NCBI RefSeq assembly: GCF_003576645.1
Contig: NC_044916.1
Span: forward strand, 23,507,499-23,571,498
Direction of reading: 5' to 3'
DNA: 64,000 nt
Source of the DNA: Ipomoea triloba
Lineage: Eukaryota > Streptophyta > Magnoliopsida > Solanales > Convolvulaceae
In this document: positions 33,828 through 45,572 of the stretch, piece by piece
Numbering within the stretch: the stretch's first letter is position 1
Layout: the number at the start of each line of letters is the position of its first letter
Position numbers and translations under genes: made by a program
Notes under the pieces: generated by a model
Seen by the model: the letters and a program-made list of their open reading frames with translations, nothing else
What the model was told of the DNA's origin: nothing
Databases searched by the model: none

Positions 33828-34286
33828 GATAGTGAATATACTCCAGGACCGGTCGGATGCACTTCGGACCCGGTCGGAGGCTGTGCGGTCGGGGAGTCGG
33901 TTGGTCGGGTGGCTGACATGGGCTCGGCCGTCACGGGCCGAACAGTGCCCCCGACGGGCTCACGACGCGGCGTGCCAAGGACTGCCACGTACTCCTTCCC
34001 GCTTGGGCGTAGAATGAGGCGGGCGCATGCGCGCCACGTTCCCGCCATGCCGGAGGTCCGGCAACCCGCACTTTTCTCCCTTATAAATAGCGCATTTATG
34101 AGGAGAGAGAGGATCTTTTGGCTGTTTCTAGACTAAGACTTAAAGGGAGCTCGGACAGTAGAGAAGCCCACTGCCGACCTACCGAGCACTTTGAGCACTT
34201 CTTGACTTGTAGCCGGGTTTGGATCCTTGAGCTAATAAAAGATCGTGTTTTCCGGTTTTCCTTGGTGCCCGTATTTTGCAATATCA
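33828..34286 (+). mobile_element. E2 5' LTR (459 bp)
   Basis: TGATAGTGAA...GCAATATCA with TGATA/TATCA inverted ends. It is GC-rich. TATA box CTTATAAATAGC at about 34080 and AATAAA at 34234 give a clear U3-R-U5 order. It is followed by a PBS. No 3' LTR of this family is found in the window. Confidence 0.75.
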
Positions 34287-34289
34287 TTT

Positions 34290-34307
34290 TGGCGCCGTCT
34301 GTGGGGA
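34290..34307 (+). promoter_or_regulatory. PBS of E2
   Basis: TGGCGCCGTCTGTGGGGA lies three bases after the LTR. The start TGGCGCCG is typical of Tat/Athila-lineage elements. The tRNA is not assigned. Confidence 0.65.
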
Positions 34308-34344
34308 CCGCGACTTAGAAGCTATACTTTGCGACAGTGCCTTC

Positions 34345-36390
34345 ATGTATCCGAACATGGATTTCTTCAATAACCAAGAAGCCGATGATAACTACGATCT
34401 CCGCTCTCACTTGAGCTCTCGAGTGGATCCCAACAACATGGCCGGGGTGCCACCACCAGAGGCGGTGAACGCCATCCACCAAGACATTCCCTTCCCTATG
34501 CCTGGGGGCTCGGTCCCCTACCAGTACCCTATGCCTAGTGGACCGATGCCGTACCAATACCCGATGGACCCAACCATGCAGTGGTGGCCGACTTCCCCGA
34601 GGTTCTACCCGCAGCCGTATAGCTACCCACTTATGCAGCCGATGTATCCCACCATGCCTACTAGGCCGGACGCGACGACTGCCGAGACAATCCCTGCTGT
34701 CTCACCTGCGCTGCACCGCTCCCAATCCGAGCGACGATCCCGTGTGTCCGAAACTATGCCCACGGCACCGGCTCGGAGGCCGGCATTGTCTCGGCTCAGT
34801 ACGTCGGACCGGCCTAGGGGGGTGCCACAGGCAGAGGCATCGCAAACGCGAACCAGCGCTTTTGATTGGATCGACGACCCCAATCTCTGACCACGAGGAC
34901 GCATTACCCGAAGACCTCAATCAATGAGTATCTCAACAACTAGCCATTCCAGCGAAACGAGCTCTTCGTATGTGAAGCCGAAGAAGGATCGCCACACTAG
35001 GACCAGTCGGGACTTGGCTCGGGGGGTGCTTGACCAAGTACGAGCAGAGTTCAACAAATGGAAAAAAGAACAGGCTGAGGCCGGCCCCGGAGGGATGGAA
35101 AGCAATCTGTTCCGGGCTCCGTTCACTCAGGACATCATGGACCAGCCATACCCAATGGACCTTCGTGTGCCGGGAAGTAAAGATTATTCTGGGCGAACTG
35201 ATCCGGAAGAACACATTAACTCTTACCACGGAAACATGCTGATGATGGGGGTGTCTGATGCGGTAATGTGCCGAGCGTTCTATTCGACCTTGACTGGTCG
35301 GGCGGCCGAGTGGTTCGCATCACTCGAACCAGGATCCATTGCCGATTTCGCTGAGCTGGCGAGGAAATTCATCCACCGTTTTGCGATCTCTCGGGCTGCC
35401 AAGTAACACTTCACTTCCCTGGAGAAGGCCAAGCAACGAGAAGGCGAGTCCCTGACCCTTTTTAGCGAAAGGTTGAAGGCCGCCGTGGCGGAGATAGAGC
35501 CGGTAGACGATCGCACCGTGGTCAACCTACTACTCTCTGCGCTACGGGCGGGGCCTTTATATTAGGACCTCGTTCTCCATCATCCGAACACTTATCAAGA
35601 AGCCTTGAAGAGGATGGCCGATCACGCGGTGGCCGAAGAAGCCAACGCTGCCAAGCGCCTCGATCACGCGGTGGCCGAAGAAGCCAACGCTGCCAAGCGC
35701 CTGTTGGAGACCGGAGGCGAAGAAGCCAACGCTGCCAAGCGCCTGTTGGAGACCGGAGGGCAAGGTCGGAGAGATGTGAGACGACAACCCGATCCCAGAA
35801 GGAAGGATCAGGATGGGAATCCGATCTATACTCCCTTATCGAGGCCAATCGGGGAGATCTTGGAGTACGCTCAGTCCTGCAATATGATTCAACTTTTGGC
35901 CCCGGCGAGAGATGGCCCTGACAAGGACAAATACTGCGCCTATCACAGGAACCGGGGGCACGAGACTGACGAATGCCATGTCCTCAAAGGGCTGCGGGGG
36001 CACGAGACTGACGAATGCCATGTCCTCAAAGGGCTGATCGAAGACCTCTTGCGCTCATGCCATGTCCTCAAAGGGCTGATCGAAGACCTCTTGCGCTCGT
36101 GCCATGTCCTCAAAGGGCTGATCGAAGACCTCTTGCGCTCGGGAGAATTGGCGCAAGGGCTGATCGAAGACCTCTTGCGCTCGGGAGAATTGGCGCAGTT
36201 CGCTGCCGAGAAGAAGAAGAACCGACGCCGGGGGTGGAAGAAATACTTCAAGAGATCTGACAAAGAGAAGAAGGATAAGGGACCAGATCCCGACCATGAC
36301 CCACCTGCCGCTGCGTCGAAACAGATCATTCACGTTATCTTCGGCGGGCCGGAGGGGGGCGACAACTCGGAGCGCCGACGAGCTTGGTCG
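34345..36390 (+). pseudogene. gag: E2 gag
   Basis: Begins MYPNMDFFNNQEADDNYD, with a Pro/Tyr/Met-rich head. After a frame change the capsid domain follows (LTGRAAEWFASLEPGSIADF near 35300), then stops at 35404 and 35563. Downstream is a Cys/His motif CAYHRNRGHETDEC at about 35938 and a Lys/Arg-rich tail. Six exact 42-bp duplications sit between 35620 and 36196. The stops and frame shifts make it non-functional as assembled. Confidence 0.85.
35620..36196. repeat. six exact 42-bp tandem duplications in gag
   Basis: First copies start at 35620, 35676, 35953, 36016, 36058 and 36113; each recurs 42 bp later. The units overlap stepwise along the gene, giving repeated 14-residue blocks such as CHVLKGLIEDLLRS. 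Confidence 0.9.
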
Positions 36391-39300
36391 AGGGACTTGC
36401 CTGTATGTTCGATCAGCACTAGTCAACCTGAGAAGAGAATGAAAGACGAGCCGATAACCTTCACCGACCGAGACCTTCCCCTTGGAGGAGATCATTCTGC
36501 CGAAGCGTTAGTCATCACTGTTGACATTTGTGGAGCCGAGGTCCGAAGGGTGATGGTAGACACTGGTAGCAGCGTTATGTGCTGTACTTAGAGGCCTTTC
36601 AAAAGCTGAAAATTGAGAGATCAGCACTAATGCCGGTCCGAACACCGCTGTCGGGTTTCACGGGCGATATGGTCCACCTTGAGGGAAGGGTCATTCTCCC
36701 GGTGGAGGTCGGAGTCTATCCAAAAATTTTGAAAGTAGAGATGGAGTTTATCGTTGTCAATCTGGCATGTGTGCACAACGTCATCTTGGGACGCCCGGGG
36801 ATAGCTCAGATGAAGGCAATCATCTCCATGCCTCATCTGTGTATGAAGTTCCCGACCCCAGAAGGTGTTGGGACAGTTCGGGGAGATCCACGGTCGGCCA
36901 GATTGTGCTACGTCCGGGCAGTGGAGAAGCAAGCCGCGAGCACGTCTCGTGTGAACACCATTGCCCGACGAAAAGATGAGGAGAAGAAGGAGCAGCCTGG
37001 GCCCTCTGAGCCCGTAGAAGAAGTGCCCTTGGAGTTGGAGCGACCTGAACGATGCATCAGAATTGGAACGTCTCTTGACCCGGACTTAAGGCGATCGATC
37101 CTTATCGTGCTGCGAGAGTTCGCCGATATTTTTGCCTGGGGCCCGGATGACATGCCTGGAATCGACCGAGACGTCATATGCCATCGGCTGTCCGTCAGTC
37201 TGACCTCCAAGCCTGTTAAACAAAAGCAAAGGCACCTATCCGTCGACCGACGCGAGTTCGTTAAAGGGAAACTAAAGGCCTTGCTCTCGGCAGGTCATAT
37301 CCGAGAGGTTATGTACCCGGAATGGGTCGCGAATGTAGTCCTGGTGCCCAAGCCCTCGGCTTGGCGGATGTGCATCGACTAAACCGACCTCAACCGCGCA
37401 TTTCCCCTCGACCCGTACCCGCTCCGAAGCATTCATCAGATGGTCGACGAGACAGCGGGGGCGGAACTCATGAGCTTCATGGATGCTTTCAAAGGATACC
37501 ATCAGATCATGATGGCCGAAGCCGATGAGGAGAAGACGGCCTTCGACACTGGACGGGTTATACTGTTACCGAGTGATGCCGTTCGGATTGAGAAACGTGG
37601 GGGCTACGTACCAACGGATGATTAATTCGGTGTTCGAGGGACTGCTGGGACGATCTATGGAAGCTTACATCGACGATATGCTCGTTAAAAGCGCTGTTCG
37701 AGCCGACCATCCGGGCCACCTCCGAGCGTGTTTTCAAGTCATGCGGGAACATCGGTTAAGGTTGAACCCAAAGAAGTGCACTTTTGCCGTACAGACTGGG
37801 AAGTTCTTGGGCTACATGATGACCAGACGGGGAATAGAGCCGAACCCGGCCAAAATCCGAGCCATCTTGGATATGAAGCCCCCGACCAGCGTTAGGGAAG
37901 TGCAACAACTCACCGGCCGGCTGGCGGTGCTCAGCCGATTCCTCTCCAAGCTAGCGGACCGAGCTCACCCTTTCTTCAAAATCTTGAAAAGGTCCAACGA
38001 CTTTACCTGGGATGATGACAGCCGGGCGGCCTTCAAAGATCTCAAAGCTTATTTGGCATCCCCGATCGTCCTATCGAAGCCTGAGCTAGGGGAAGACCTG
38101 GAGGTATATCTAGCTATTTCAGATCGGGCCGTCAGTGCGGTCTTATGCCGAGTTGATCATGAAGGAGTGTAGTGACCGGTATACTATGTCAGCCCTGCCT
38201 TGCAGGGACCGGAATTCCGATACACTCGGCTGGAGAAAGTGGTGTTTGCGCTAGTCACTGCAGCGAAACGGTTGACGCCTTATTTTCAAGGTCGGAATAT
38301 CCGAGTGTTAACAGATCAGCCGATTGGGGCCATCCTCAGGACCTCAACCTCTTCGGGACGCCTGGTTAAGTGGGCCATGATGTTGACGCAGTTCGCTTTG
38401 GAGTACAAACCCCGACCGTCCATTAAGGCCCAAGCTCTAGCTGATTTCATGGTGGAATGCACCGCGCGAGACACTGAAGCCGACCAGAATAGTCCCCATG
38501 CCCCTGAATGGTGGGAAGTTAGTACCGACGGGTCCAGCGGGAAGAAGGGAGCGGGAGCAGGGATGGTCGTCACGACCCCCGAGGGCTTCAAGGCTTACTA
38601 TGCCATTTTTCTCCACTTCTCGCCGACAAACAATGAGGCCGAGTACGAGGCCCTAATCGCCGGACTGCTGCGGGCAAGACAACTAGGCGCGAAGGCCATC
38701 CGAGCTTAGACGGATTCCGCTCTGGTCGTTGGGCAGGTTAACAGTGAGTTCGTCACCAACGGAGATAAGCTGATGATCTATAAAGATCGAGTGCTGGCCG
38801 TCCTGCGACAATTTGAAGCCCACGAACTCACCCACATTCCTAGGTCCGACAACGCTGATGCAGACATGTTGTCTCGGCTGGTACATGAGGCCCCTGAGCA
38901 TATATCGAAGATAGCTCACATCGAGGAAGCGGTTGCGCCATGCATCGACTCCTTTGAAGTTGAGCCGGTCGGGGTGGAACAGGACCCATGGATCATCGAC
39001 CTTAAAGAATACCTCCAAGATGGGAAAATGCCTGAAGAAGAGGACCGAGCGCGCAAAGTGAGGCTCCGAGCGCCCAGATTTCAGATCGTGGATGACCGTC
39101 TATACCGACGATCCTATGGGGGCCCACTGATGAGGTGCTTAAACGCGTTCGAGGCAGATATAGTCATGAAGGAGTTGCACTCGGGCCTGTGCTCGGCACA
39201 TTAGGGGGGCAGGTCGCTTGCACGCCGGATCATGGTTATGGGATATTACTGGCCGTCCATCCAACTGGATTGTGAAAGCCTTGTCAGAGCGTGCGAGCCT

Positions 39301-40223
39301 TGTCAGAAATTCGCAAAGACTCCCGGTCGGCCAGCGACCTTTGACCAACCGATCAGCACAGCGATCCCATTCGCTCGCTGGGGGGTGGACATCATAGGTC
39401 CGTTCCCGATGTTGGCAGCTCGGAAAAAGTTCGTGATCGTGGCTATCGACTACTTTTCAAAGTGGATTGAGGCGGAACCCTTGGCGACCATAACGGCCCA
39501 GCAGTGCGCGCGCTTTATATGGAGGAACGTCATCGCCCGCTTCGGAGTTCCCGTGCACCTGATCACGGACAATGGGAGGCAGTTTGAGAGCCAATATTTT
39601 CAAAACTTTCTAGCTACGGTCGGCACGAAGTCCATCCGATCGTTTGTGGCATACCCCCAAGGGAATGGACAGGTCGAGAACGCGAACCGGACGATCCTAG
39701 ATGGATTGAAGAAGAAGCTGTTTGATGCCGGCCGAAGTTGGGCAGATGAATTGCCTTACGTACTGTGGGCGTATCGGACGACTCCTCGGGAGGCCACCAA
39801 GGAAACCCCCTTTGCACTGGTGTACGGAGCTGAAGCTTGGCTGCCGATCGAAGCCTGGATCCCGACATCTCGCGAGCGAGGTTATGATGAGGCTAACAAC
39901 GAGCGAATGATGATCGTAGAGCTTGACGCCGTGGAGGAAAGAAGGGAGGTCGCAGCCCGGAGAATAGTTAAGTATCAGAGCAAGATAAAGCAGTCCCGTG
40001 ACCTTCGAGTTCTGCCGAGGTACTTCCAGGTGGGAGATTACGTTCTCCGAGAGCGGAAAGCCAGCCGGCCAAATGATGGCGGAAAGTTCGCACAAACCTA
40101 GGAAGGGCCGTATGTCATCTCTGCCGTAATCCGACCTGGTACCTACAAGTTGGAAACCACCACGGGGAGGCCGGTCGATCGGATTTGGAACTCGGAACAT
40201 TTAGTGCTTTTTCACCATTAATT
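36391..40223 (+). pseudogene. pol: E2 pol: protease, RT, RNase H, second RNase H, integrase
   Basis: Tat-lineage pol. Visible: protease VMVDTGSSV at about 36550, frame change at 36590, RT with DAFKGYHQIMMAE (about 37480) and YIDDMLVKS (about 37665), RT-linked RNase H ending near 38170, a second RNase H (separate entry), integrase zinc-binding region (CEPCQKF, 39295) and core (WGVDIIGPF, HLITDNGRQFES). In-frame stops occur at 37381, 38170-38175, 38707, 39201 and 40099, and further frame changes near 37540. Several stops look like C-to-T or G-to-A changes from Gln, Arg or Trp codons. Confidence 0.88.
38506..38880 (+). pseudogene. second (archaeal-type) RNase H of E2
   Basis: WEVSTDGSSGKKGAGAGMVV and NNEAEYEALIAGLLRARQLG, then (after an in-frame TAG at 38707) TDSALVVGQVN and DNADADMLSRL. 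This gives the D...E...D...D catalytic set of a plant-like or archaeal-type RNase H, separate from the RT-linked one. Tat-lineage plant elements are known to carry such a second domain, which supports the lineage call. Confidence 0.8.
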
Positions 40224-40340
40224 AGGATGATGGATTATGTAATCGGGCCAAAAGAAGCACCCCCTAATGTAATGAGTCTATGTTGGTTAAATGGAGAGCT
40301 TCGGCTCAGTTTGTTTAGACATCGTTGCTCTGAACCAAGG

Positions 40341-40602
40341 TTCGAGGCCGATGGGAGCAAGGTGCCCATCTCGGGAGTAAGGTGCCCGATTATGTTGGTC
40401 CGCCGACCTTATGGCCTTCGAGGCCGATGGGAGCAAGGTGTCCACCTCGGGAGTAAGGTGCCCGATTATGTTGGTCTGCCGACCTTATGGCCTCAATGGC
40501 CGATGGGAGCAAGTGCCCATCTCGGGAGTAAGGTGCCCGATTATGTTGGTCTGCCGACCTTATGGCCTTCGAGGCCGATGGGAGCAAGGCGCCCGATCAT
40601 GC
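40341..40602. repeat. 76-bp tandem repeat, ~3.5 copies, 3' of E2 pol
   Basis: Units starting near 40341, 40417, 40493 and 40568 with GGCCGATGGGAGCAAGGTG and GTGCCCGATTATGTTGGTC. One unit has a 1-bp deletion. Copies differ slightly, unlike the 42-bp artefacts. Confidence 0.9.
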
Positions 40603-40730
40603 AATAACAATAATAATCAGCGTACGAAGCAAAAACCAAGTTTTATTAAGAAAAGCGGTTTGAGGTGCTCGGCACATAGCGGGCTGAGCTCCGCGCGTTC
40701 AAAATGCTACAAAACTCCCCCACCGGTCGT

Positions 40731-42975
40731 TCATTCCGAAGGACCTGGTTTGGAGTAGGGCCTAGGGCCGGGGTCGGCCACTTCGCTGGGAAGCAGCGCC
40801 AGCACGACTGGGAGATCAGTCTCCTCGAGGCCCTCGGTCAGGGCCGAGTGAACCTGCTCCTGTATGGCTCGGCAGCCCGAAGAAAAGGCCCACTGCCCAT
40901 AGACCCATGTGAGCTTATCCCCGACCTCCGTGTTGATGAAGGCGGTGAGGAACTCCTTGGCTATGGCCTCATCGGTGCAGATAAACCGAGCAAGGCTGTT
41001 GGCGTCTTTCATCTTGTCAATGGCCTCCTTTTTGGCCTGCTCTGCCCTCTCGGCTCGGCCCTCGGCCTCGCCGAGTTTCTTCTCGGCTTTCTCAGCTCGG
41101 TCCTCGGCGGCTGCGAGCTCCTTTTCCAGCTCTTGAATCCTCCGCTCGGCCGCGGAGACTTGCTTCTGGAGGGGGACGACCTCTTTTTCTCGGATGCCTT
41201 CCAAGGCCCGAGCCCGGCTGAAGAGGTCGGTCGTCATGTGTGTGAGCTGAAGAGGGCGAAGAAGGTTAGGTACCTGCACCCGCTCGAAGGGTGATATAAT
41301 ACCTCGATAACAAAAACTTACCCGGAGGATATCCTCGGCAATCTGCTCACCGAGCCGGTTGCACGACCACCCCATAATGGTCTCCATGCCGGGCACCTTG
41401 TCCCTTATCTGGTCAACGAGGTTAGAGGCTAGCGCGTCCCTCTCTCGCAAGCCTTCGTGGAGATCGGAAGGTCGGGTGCTGGAAGAGTGCTTGGTACGTT
41501 TCAGGGTGAGGACCTCCTCAATCTCTGCCTCTTGGCGCTTTTCTTTCCCTCGCCGACTTGGGCCGAGAGTGACTGGAAGGTCGGGGGCTGCGGCTCCACC
41601 CGATGAGGCGTCAGTAGGAGCTGGGTTAGGAACGTCGATGATCGGCGGCTCGGCGGTTGGCTTGGCGGCGGCTCTCTTCGCACCAAGGGCCACCTTCGTT
41701 TTGGGGCGAGGGGCGGCGGCCGGGGCAACGAATGCTCTGTCGGGCGACATACCTACACAAGTAACAACGGATTAGTTTGAATGATTGGACGATAAAACCG
41801 ATGAACCTGCAAAAGTAGCAATCTCGTTGACCTTACTCGGCTCGGCCGCTGAACCTTTGACGACTGGAACGACGACCGGCACCGGCTCGTACTTTTCACT
41901 ACAGCCGTAGTCGGGGGGCTCGAGGTTGGCGTTTTTGTAATCCTCCGGGGTGCGGAAGATGAGGTAGTCGTACACCTCCGAGGAGATCTTCGCGGCCGCG
42001 TCAGTGAGAGCTCGGGTCTGCTTGGGGAAGCTATGCTCGGTGAAGTGTGTAGACCATACTCGGGGGTCCGGTAACTTCCACTTATACTCAACCGAGAGTA
42101 TCCGGTTCTTCCACCCCTTGTTACTGTCGGGCACATTGGTGAGAGTGCAATGGTGCCCTCGGGACTGAAGCATCAAATAACCCCCGCCGTGTTTGGCCGA
42201 GACAGGCCTGACGGCGTAAAGGAAGTTGAACAGTTCCATCGTGCAAATCAGCCCGTGCCGAGTACAGATCTAGGGAAAGCACGCGATCATCCGATGAGAG
42301 TTCAGAATAATCTGCCTCGGAAGGACCTCGTAGTACTTCAAGAAAGCAAGAAGGAAAGGAGATACGACCCCGTAGTAATGCGTGGATTTCGTCGGTCTCG
42401 GCTCGGGTGAGCAAGCACTTCTGCTGCTGAACGACCTCGCTGTTCAGGAAGAGCATCTTCCTTCGGGTCGCGGAAGGCTTGTCGGCGGTTTGATCGGCCT
42501 CTGCTAGGTTAGGGTCCGACAAGCTGGCTACCGCTGGGGCGTGTGACGCTGACGGTTGGCGGGGGTTCAGTGCCGATGAACTCGCTTCGCCCGGGGCCGG
42601 GAGTGCACGACGTCGGGATGAGGCCTCGGGGCCCAGGGTTTGCCCTGGGGCTTGTAGCTCTCGAGGGACGCCCTTCCGGCGTATGGAGACGGTAACTTCC
42701 TCCACGATGCGGGGGTTGAGGTGAGGAAACATCTTCGAGACCACTACTCGTGGCGACTTGCCTCGGCCCGACGAGCTGACGTCCTCGGTAGAAGCCGAGG
42801 GTCGTAGCGGCCCCGAGCTGACGTCCTCGGTAGAAGCCGAGGGTCGTAGCGGCCCCTCGTTTTCCTCGGCGTTGGGGGAGACGTGTCGTAGCGGCCCCTC
42901 GTTTTCCTCGGCGTTGGGGGAGACGTGCTCCACTTGCCCCTCGTTTTCCTCGGCGTTGGGGGAGACGTGCTCCAC
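40731..42975 (-). pseudogene. antisense ORF of E2 (putative gypsy-type transposon protein)
   Basis: Opposite to gag-pol, between pol and the missing 3' LTR, as described for extra antisense ORFs in Retand-like Tat elements. In order: Ser/Pro/acidic head (42975-42400), a region with ICTMELFNFLYAVRPVSAKH (about 42245-42180) typical of the family annotated as putative gypsy type transposon, then after a likely intron around 41750-41805 MSPDRAFVAPAAAPRPKTK and a long Glu/Ala/Lys coiled coil. A second intron 41321-41247 is GTAAGT...TTCAG, 75 bp. A frame change near 42360, a TAG near 42273 and three 42-bp duplications break it. Function is unknown. Confidence 0.75.
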
Positions 42976-42978
42976 TTA
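42773..42978. repeat. three exact 42-bp tandem duplications in the antisense ORF
   Basis: First copies at 42773, 42844 and 42895, each repeated at +42. The unit length is the same as in E1 pol and E2 gag although the sequence is unrelated. Confidence 0.9.
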
Positions 42979-43073
42979 CGTCAATCTAGTTGAAGGTGGA
43001 GCCTCCCGTTGAATAAGAAAAACTTTCGCTGACCGCGTCGTCGCCCTCGTCGTAATCCCGACCAGATACGTTC

Positions 43074-44756
43074 TGTTGGTCCCAAGGGGATGGGGTACAA
43101 GTCTAGAGGGGGGGGTGAATAGACTTGTATAAGATTTTGCAAATCTTTTCAACCTCTCGTGTGTATTGAACTTAGGATGTTTAGGTTCGATACCTCACGA
43201 GGTGAAGACAAAGTTTTATGCGCAGCGGAAATGTTATCCCCTTTTAGTTAGCACGAGTTTGAGTTAGTTCGAGAAGTGAGTTTATATGCAGTGCAATCGA
43301 GAGGTTAGCGAGAGATAAAAACAGTAAGTAAATGCAAGAGAGATTTTTAAGTGGTTCGGCCAACCCGCCTACGTCCACTCTTCTTCCAGAAACTCCCTGG
43401 AAGGATTGCACTAAAAACTTCCCTTATTTAGTACAATATCGAGCGCTTGAGCTTTGATCACGAAGCCCGCCTCAAGCCTCAGGTTTTTCGCCCCGCTTCT
43501 TGTTACTCCACCTCTCGAGCACTTGACCTTTGATCACCAAGCCCGCGTCAAGCCTCAGGTTTCTTTCACTCGGACAGCTGCCAGGTTACTCCACCTCTCT
43601 TGCTTAATCCAAAGCAAGGTGTTTTTGGTTGTCACAGTTGAATGTAACAGACTCCAATCTGACCACAAGCTATCGTTGAATCAACTTCAATGTAGAGCAG
43701 CTTCGGTCACCTTCTGGATGTATAACAGTTTAAGCTTTGTAACTCTCTTGAAACACTAAGATGTGTTTTCTCGCTATTTTGAATATCAGGATGATATTCC
43801 AAGTTAACCACTTTGCACTTTGAACGTTTTAGACAGACACTTCTTAAGAATTTCGAACCCCTTCTCTTTACTTCCCTGTTTTTTTTTCTTCTGTGTCTTT
43901 ACGTCCTTATATATGAGAGTAGAGGAATAATTCCGTTGGAGGGAAAATTATTCCGTTTGAAATTTGTCTCCCATGCTGATCATGGGTCTTGCATATTTTC
44001 AGCATATTTCATGGAGTGGTGATCTTGTAACTTGAACCTCTTTGTCTTGTAGTGAATGTTCCATAGTTCACTTTTCTTGAGTCCATGCTCCACTTTCGTC
44101 TTTTGGTAAAAGTTACTCTTTTTATATTCCCATTATTCCTTGTTTGTAGGGAATCAGACCACTTCAGCATTGGTGCACCTTTTGACCGTTTGTGGTGGAA
44201 ATCTGACGTGTCATCCATTTCCGCCCATTTTGAAATCTTCACGTTCGGCACCTCTTCATTATTCCATCTCCATGATATTCTTCTTCTCCAGACTTTAAGT
44301 ATGACCGTCCTTCAGCTTTGTTGGAGAATTGTTAGTGTATCGAGACCAAGGTTGATATCTTGATCGCTTGATGTCTCGAACTCAAATATCGAGAGGTCTA
44401 TCTCTCGAACTCTGTTTATGTCTCGAACTGGATAACTGTATCGAGAGGTTCTACCTCTCGAACTCTGATTATGTCTCGAGACTTAGTTGATGTCTCGCAG
44501 ACCCTTATTCCTCCAGTGTTGTCCCATGCCTTCTTCTGATCTGTCTATATGATTACAATACACGAGACTTCTAAGATGTTCAAACAAATTTACCTCAAGC
44601 TTAAATATTTTCCGAGTTGAGCTCAAAGTTACTCGGTTGTATTTTCGCTCTTGGTTTACTTGTCGAACTTACAGCGTTTTTGCCTATGCATCGAGACTTG
44701 GGGATTTCTACTTAACAGTTGGTATCATCAAAACCTATTACATGATGTTCCTAACA
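43074..44756 (+). mobile_element. LTR-like element TGTTGG...CTAACA
   Basis: It starts TGTTGGTCCCAAGGGG and ends GATGTTCCTAACA with TGTT/AACA inverted ends, followed by ATTTCCCCCTTTTTGATGATG. No coding in it. It truncates E2 after the antisense ORF. The style resembles copia-type LTRs but I see no copia coding region. Confidence 0.5.
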
Positions 44757-45045
44757 ATTTCCCCCTTTTTGATGATGCCAACACTTATACTTACTCTATG
44801 TGGCTGATTTGATAGAAAGAATTAACAAGGATTTTATTTTTCAGCGCATATGGTAAGTTTGACAAAATACTCTACTAAACTATGAATAATATAACTCACG
44901 CAACACCCCCAGCAAAAGATATATACGATTATAAGAAGGGAATGTTTACAAAGTAGAGTTTAGTAGACAAGATTGAAAGAAATAAGACCAAGAACAACAT
45001 AGATATCAATACATTGAAATGAGATGGAGTTTGGACCACGAGAGC
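44757..45045. other. non-coding stretch
   Basis: Pyrimidine-rich start (CCCCCTTTTTGATGATG), then AT-rich sequence without ORFs up to the minus-strand ORF. Confidence 0.4.
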
Positions 45046-45369
45046 TTACTTCTTGTTGGCTTTCCTTTTCTTGTTAATGGCTTCTCGTGTCTTGATGGGG
45101 TCTTTCGGATTTACCAGGCTTAAGTATTCTTCTGTGACGTCTAGATGCCTGTAGTTCCTGTAGGCTTCCCCCACGAACTCACCATCAATTACTCCATCTT
45201 TCCACCAGGCAATGCATTCTTCTGGAGACATATTGCTGTGTATAGATATCCCAGTGATTTTCAGAAGCTTGAATATCTCCAGAGTCAGAATTTGTTCAGT
45301 GTCTTCTCTGTTCCCAAACTTAAAGTTTGTCATGAGAAGATCTATCTTCCCATAGTTAGCAAATGATTC
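45046..45369 (-). CDS. unknown ORF, terminal-exon-like, ~107 codons
   Basis: Preceded at 45369 by an acceptor-like TTGACAG and reads ESFANYGKIDLLMTNFKFG, then SPEECIAWWKDGVIDGEFV, ending in a Lys-rich tail NKKRKANKK. Neighbour to the right is a mannanase exon on the same strand, but this protein does not resemble the next mannanase exon. I do not recognise it. It may belong to a retroelement or be a separate gene remnant. Confidence 0.35.
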   Translation of the reverse strand, partial: ESFANYGKIDLLMTNFKFGNREDTEQILTLEIFKLLKITGISIHSNMSPEECIAWWKDGVIDGEFVGEAYRNYRHLDVTEEYLSLVNPKDPIKTREAINKKRKANKK

Positions 45370-45572
45370 CTGTCAATTGATTTTATAAAAGTTGACATTT
45401 TTTCTATCTAATCCTGCAATTCTATGACTTTTGATTAATAAAATCCAACTAAGGATAAAGGAATATAAGAATTAGTTTGCCTCTCTGTGCTCTAATATGT
45501 AATTCAGAGGCTTAAATCTTCTGTGTTGAAAACTCTTCAGGTTGCAACAGGGATAAAGACACAAAAACTTAC

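Noticed and set aside
34315..36495. Multiple minus-strand ORFs opposite E2 gag
   Set aside because: Shadows of gag in GC-rich sequence; they repeat only because of the 42-bp duplications.
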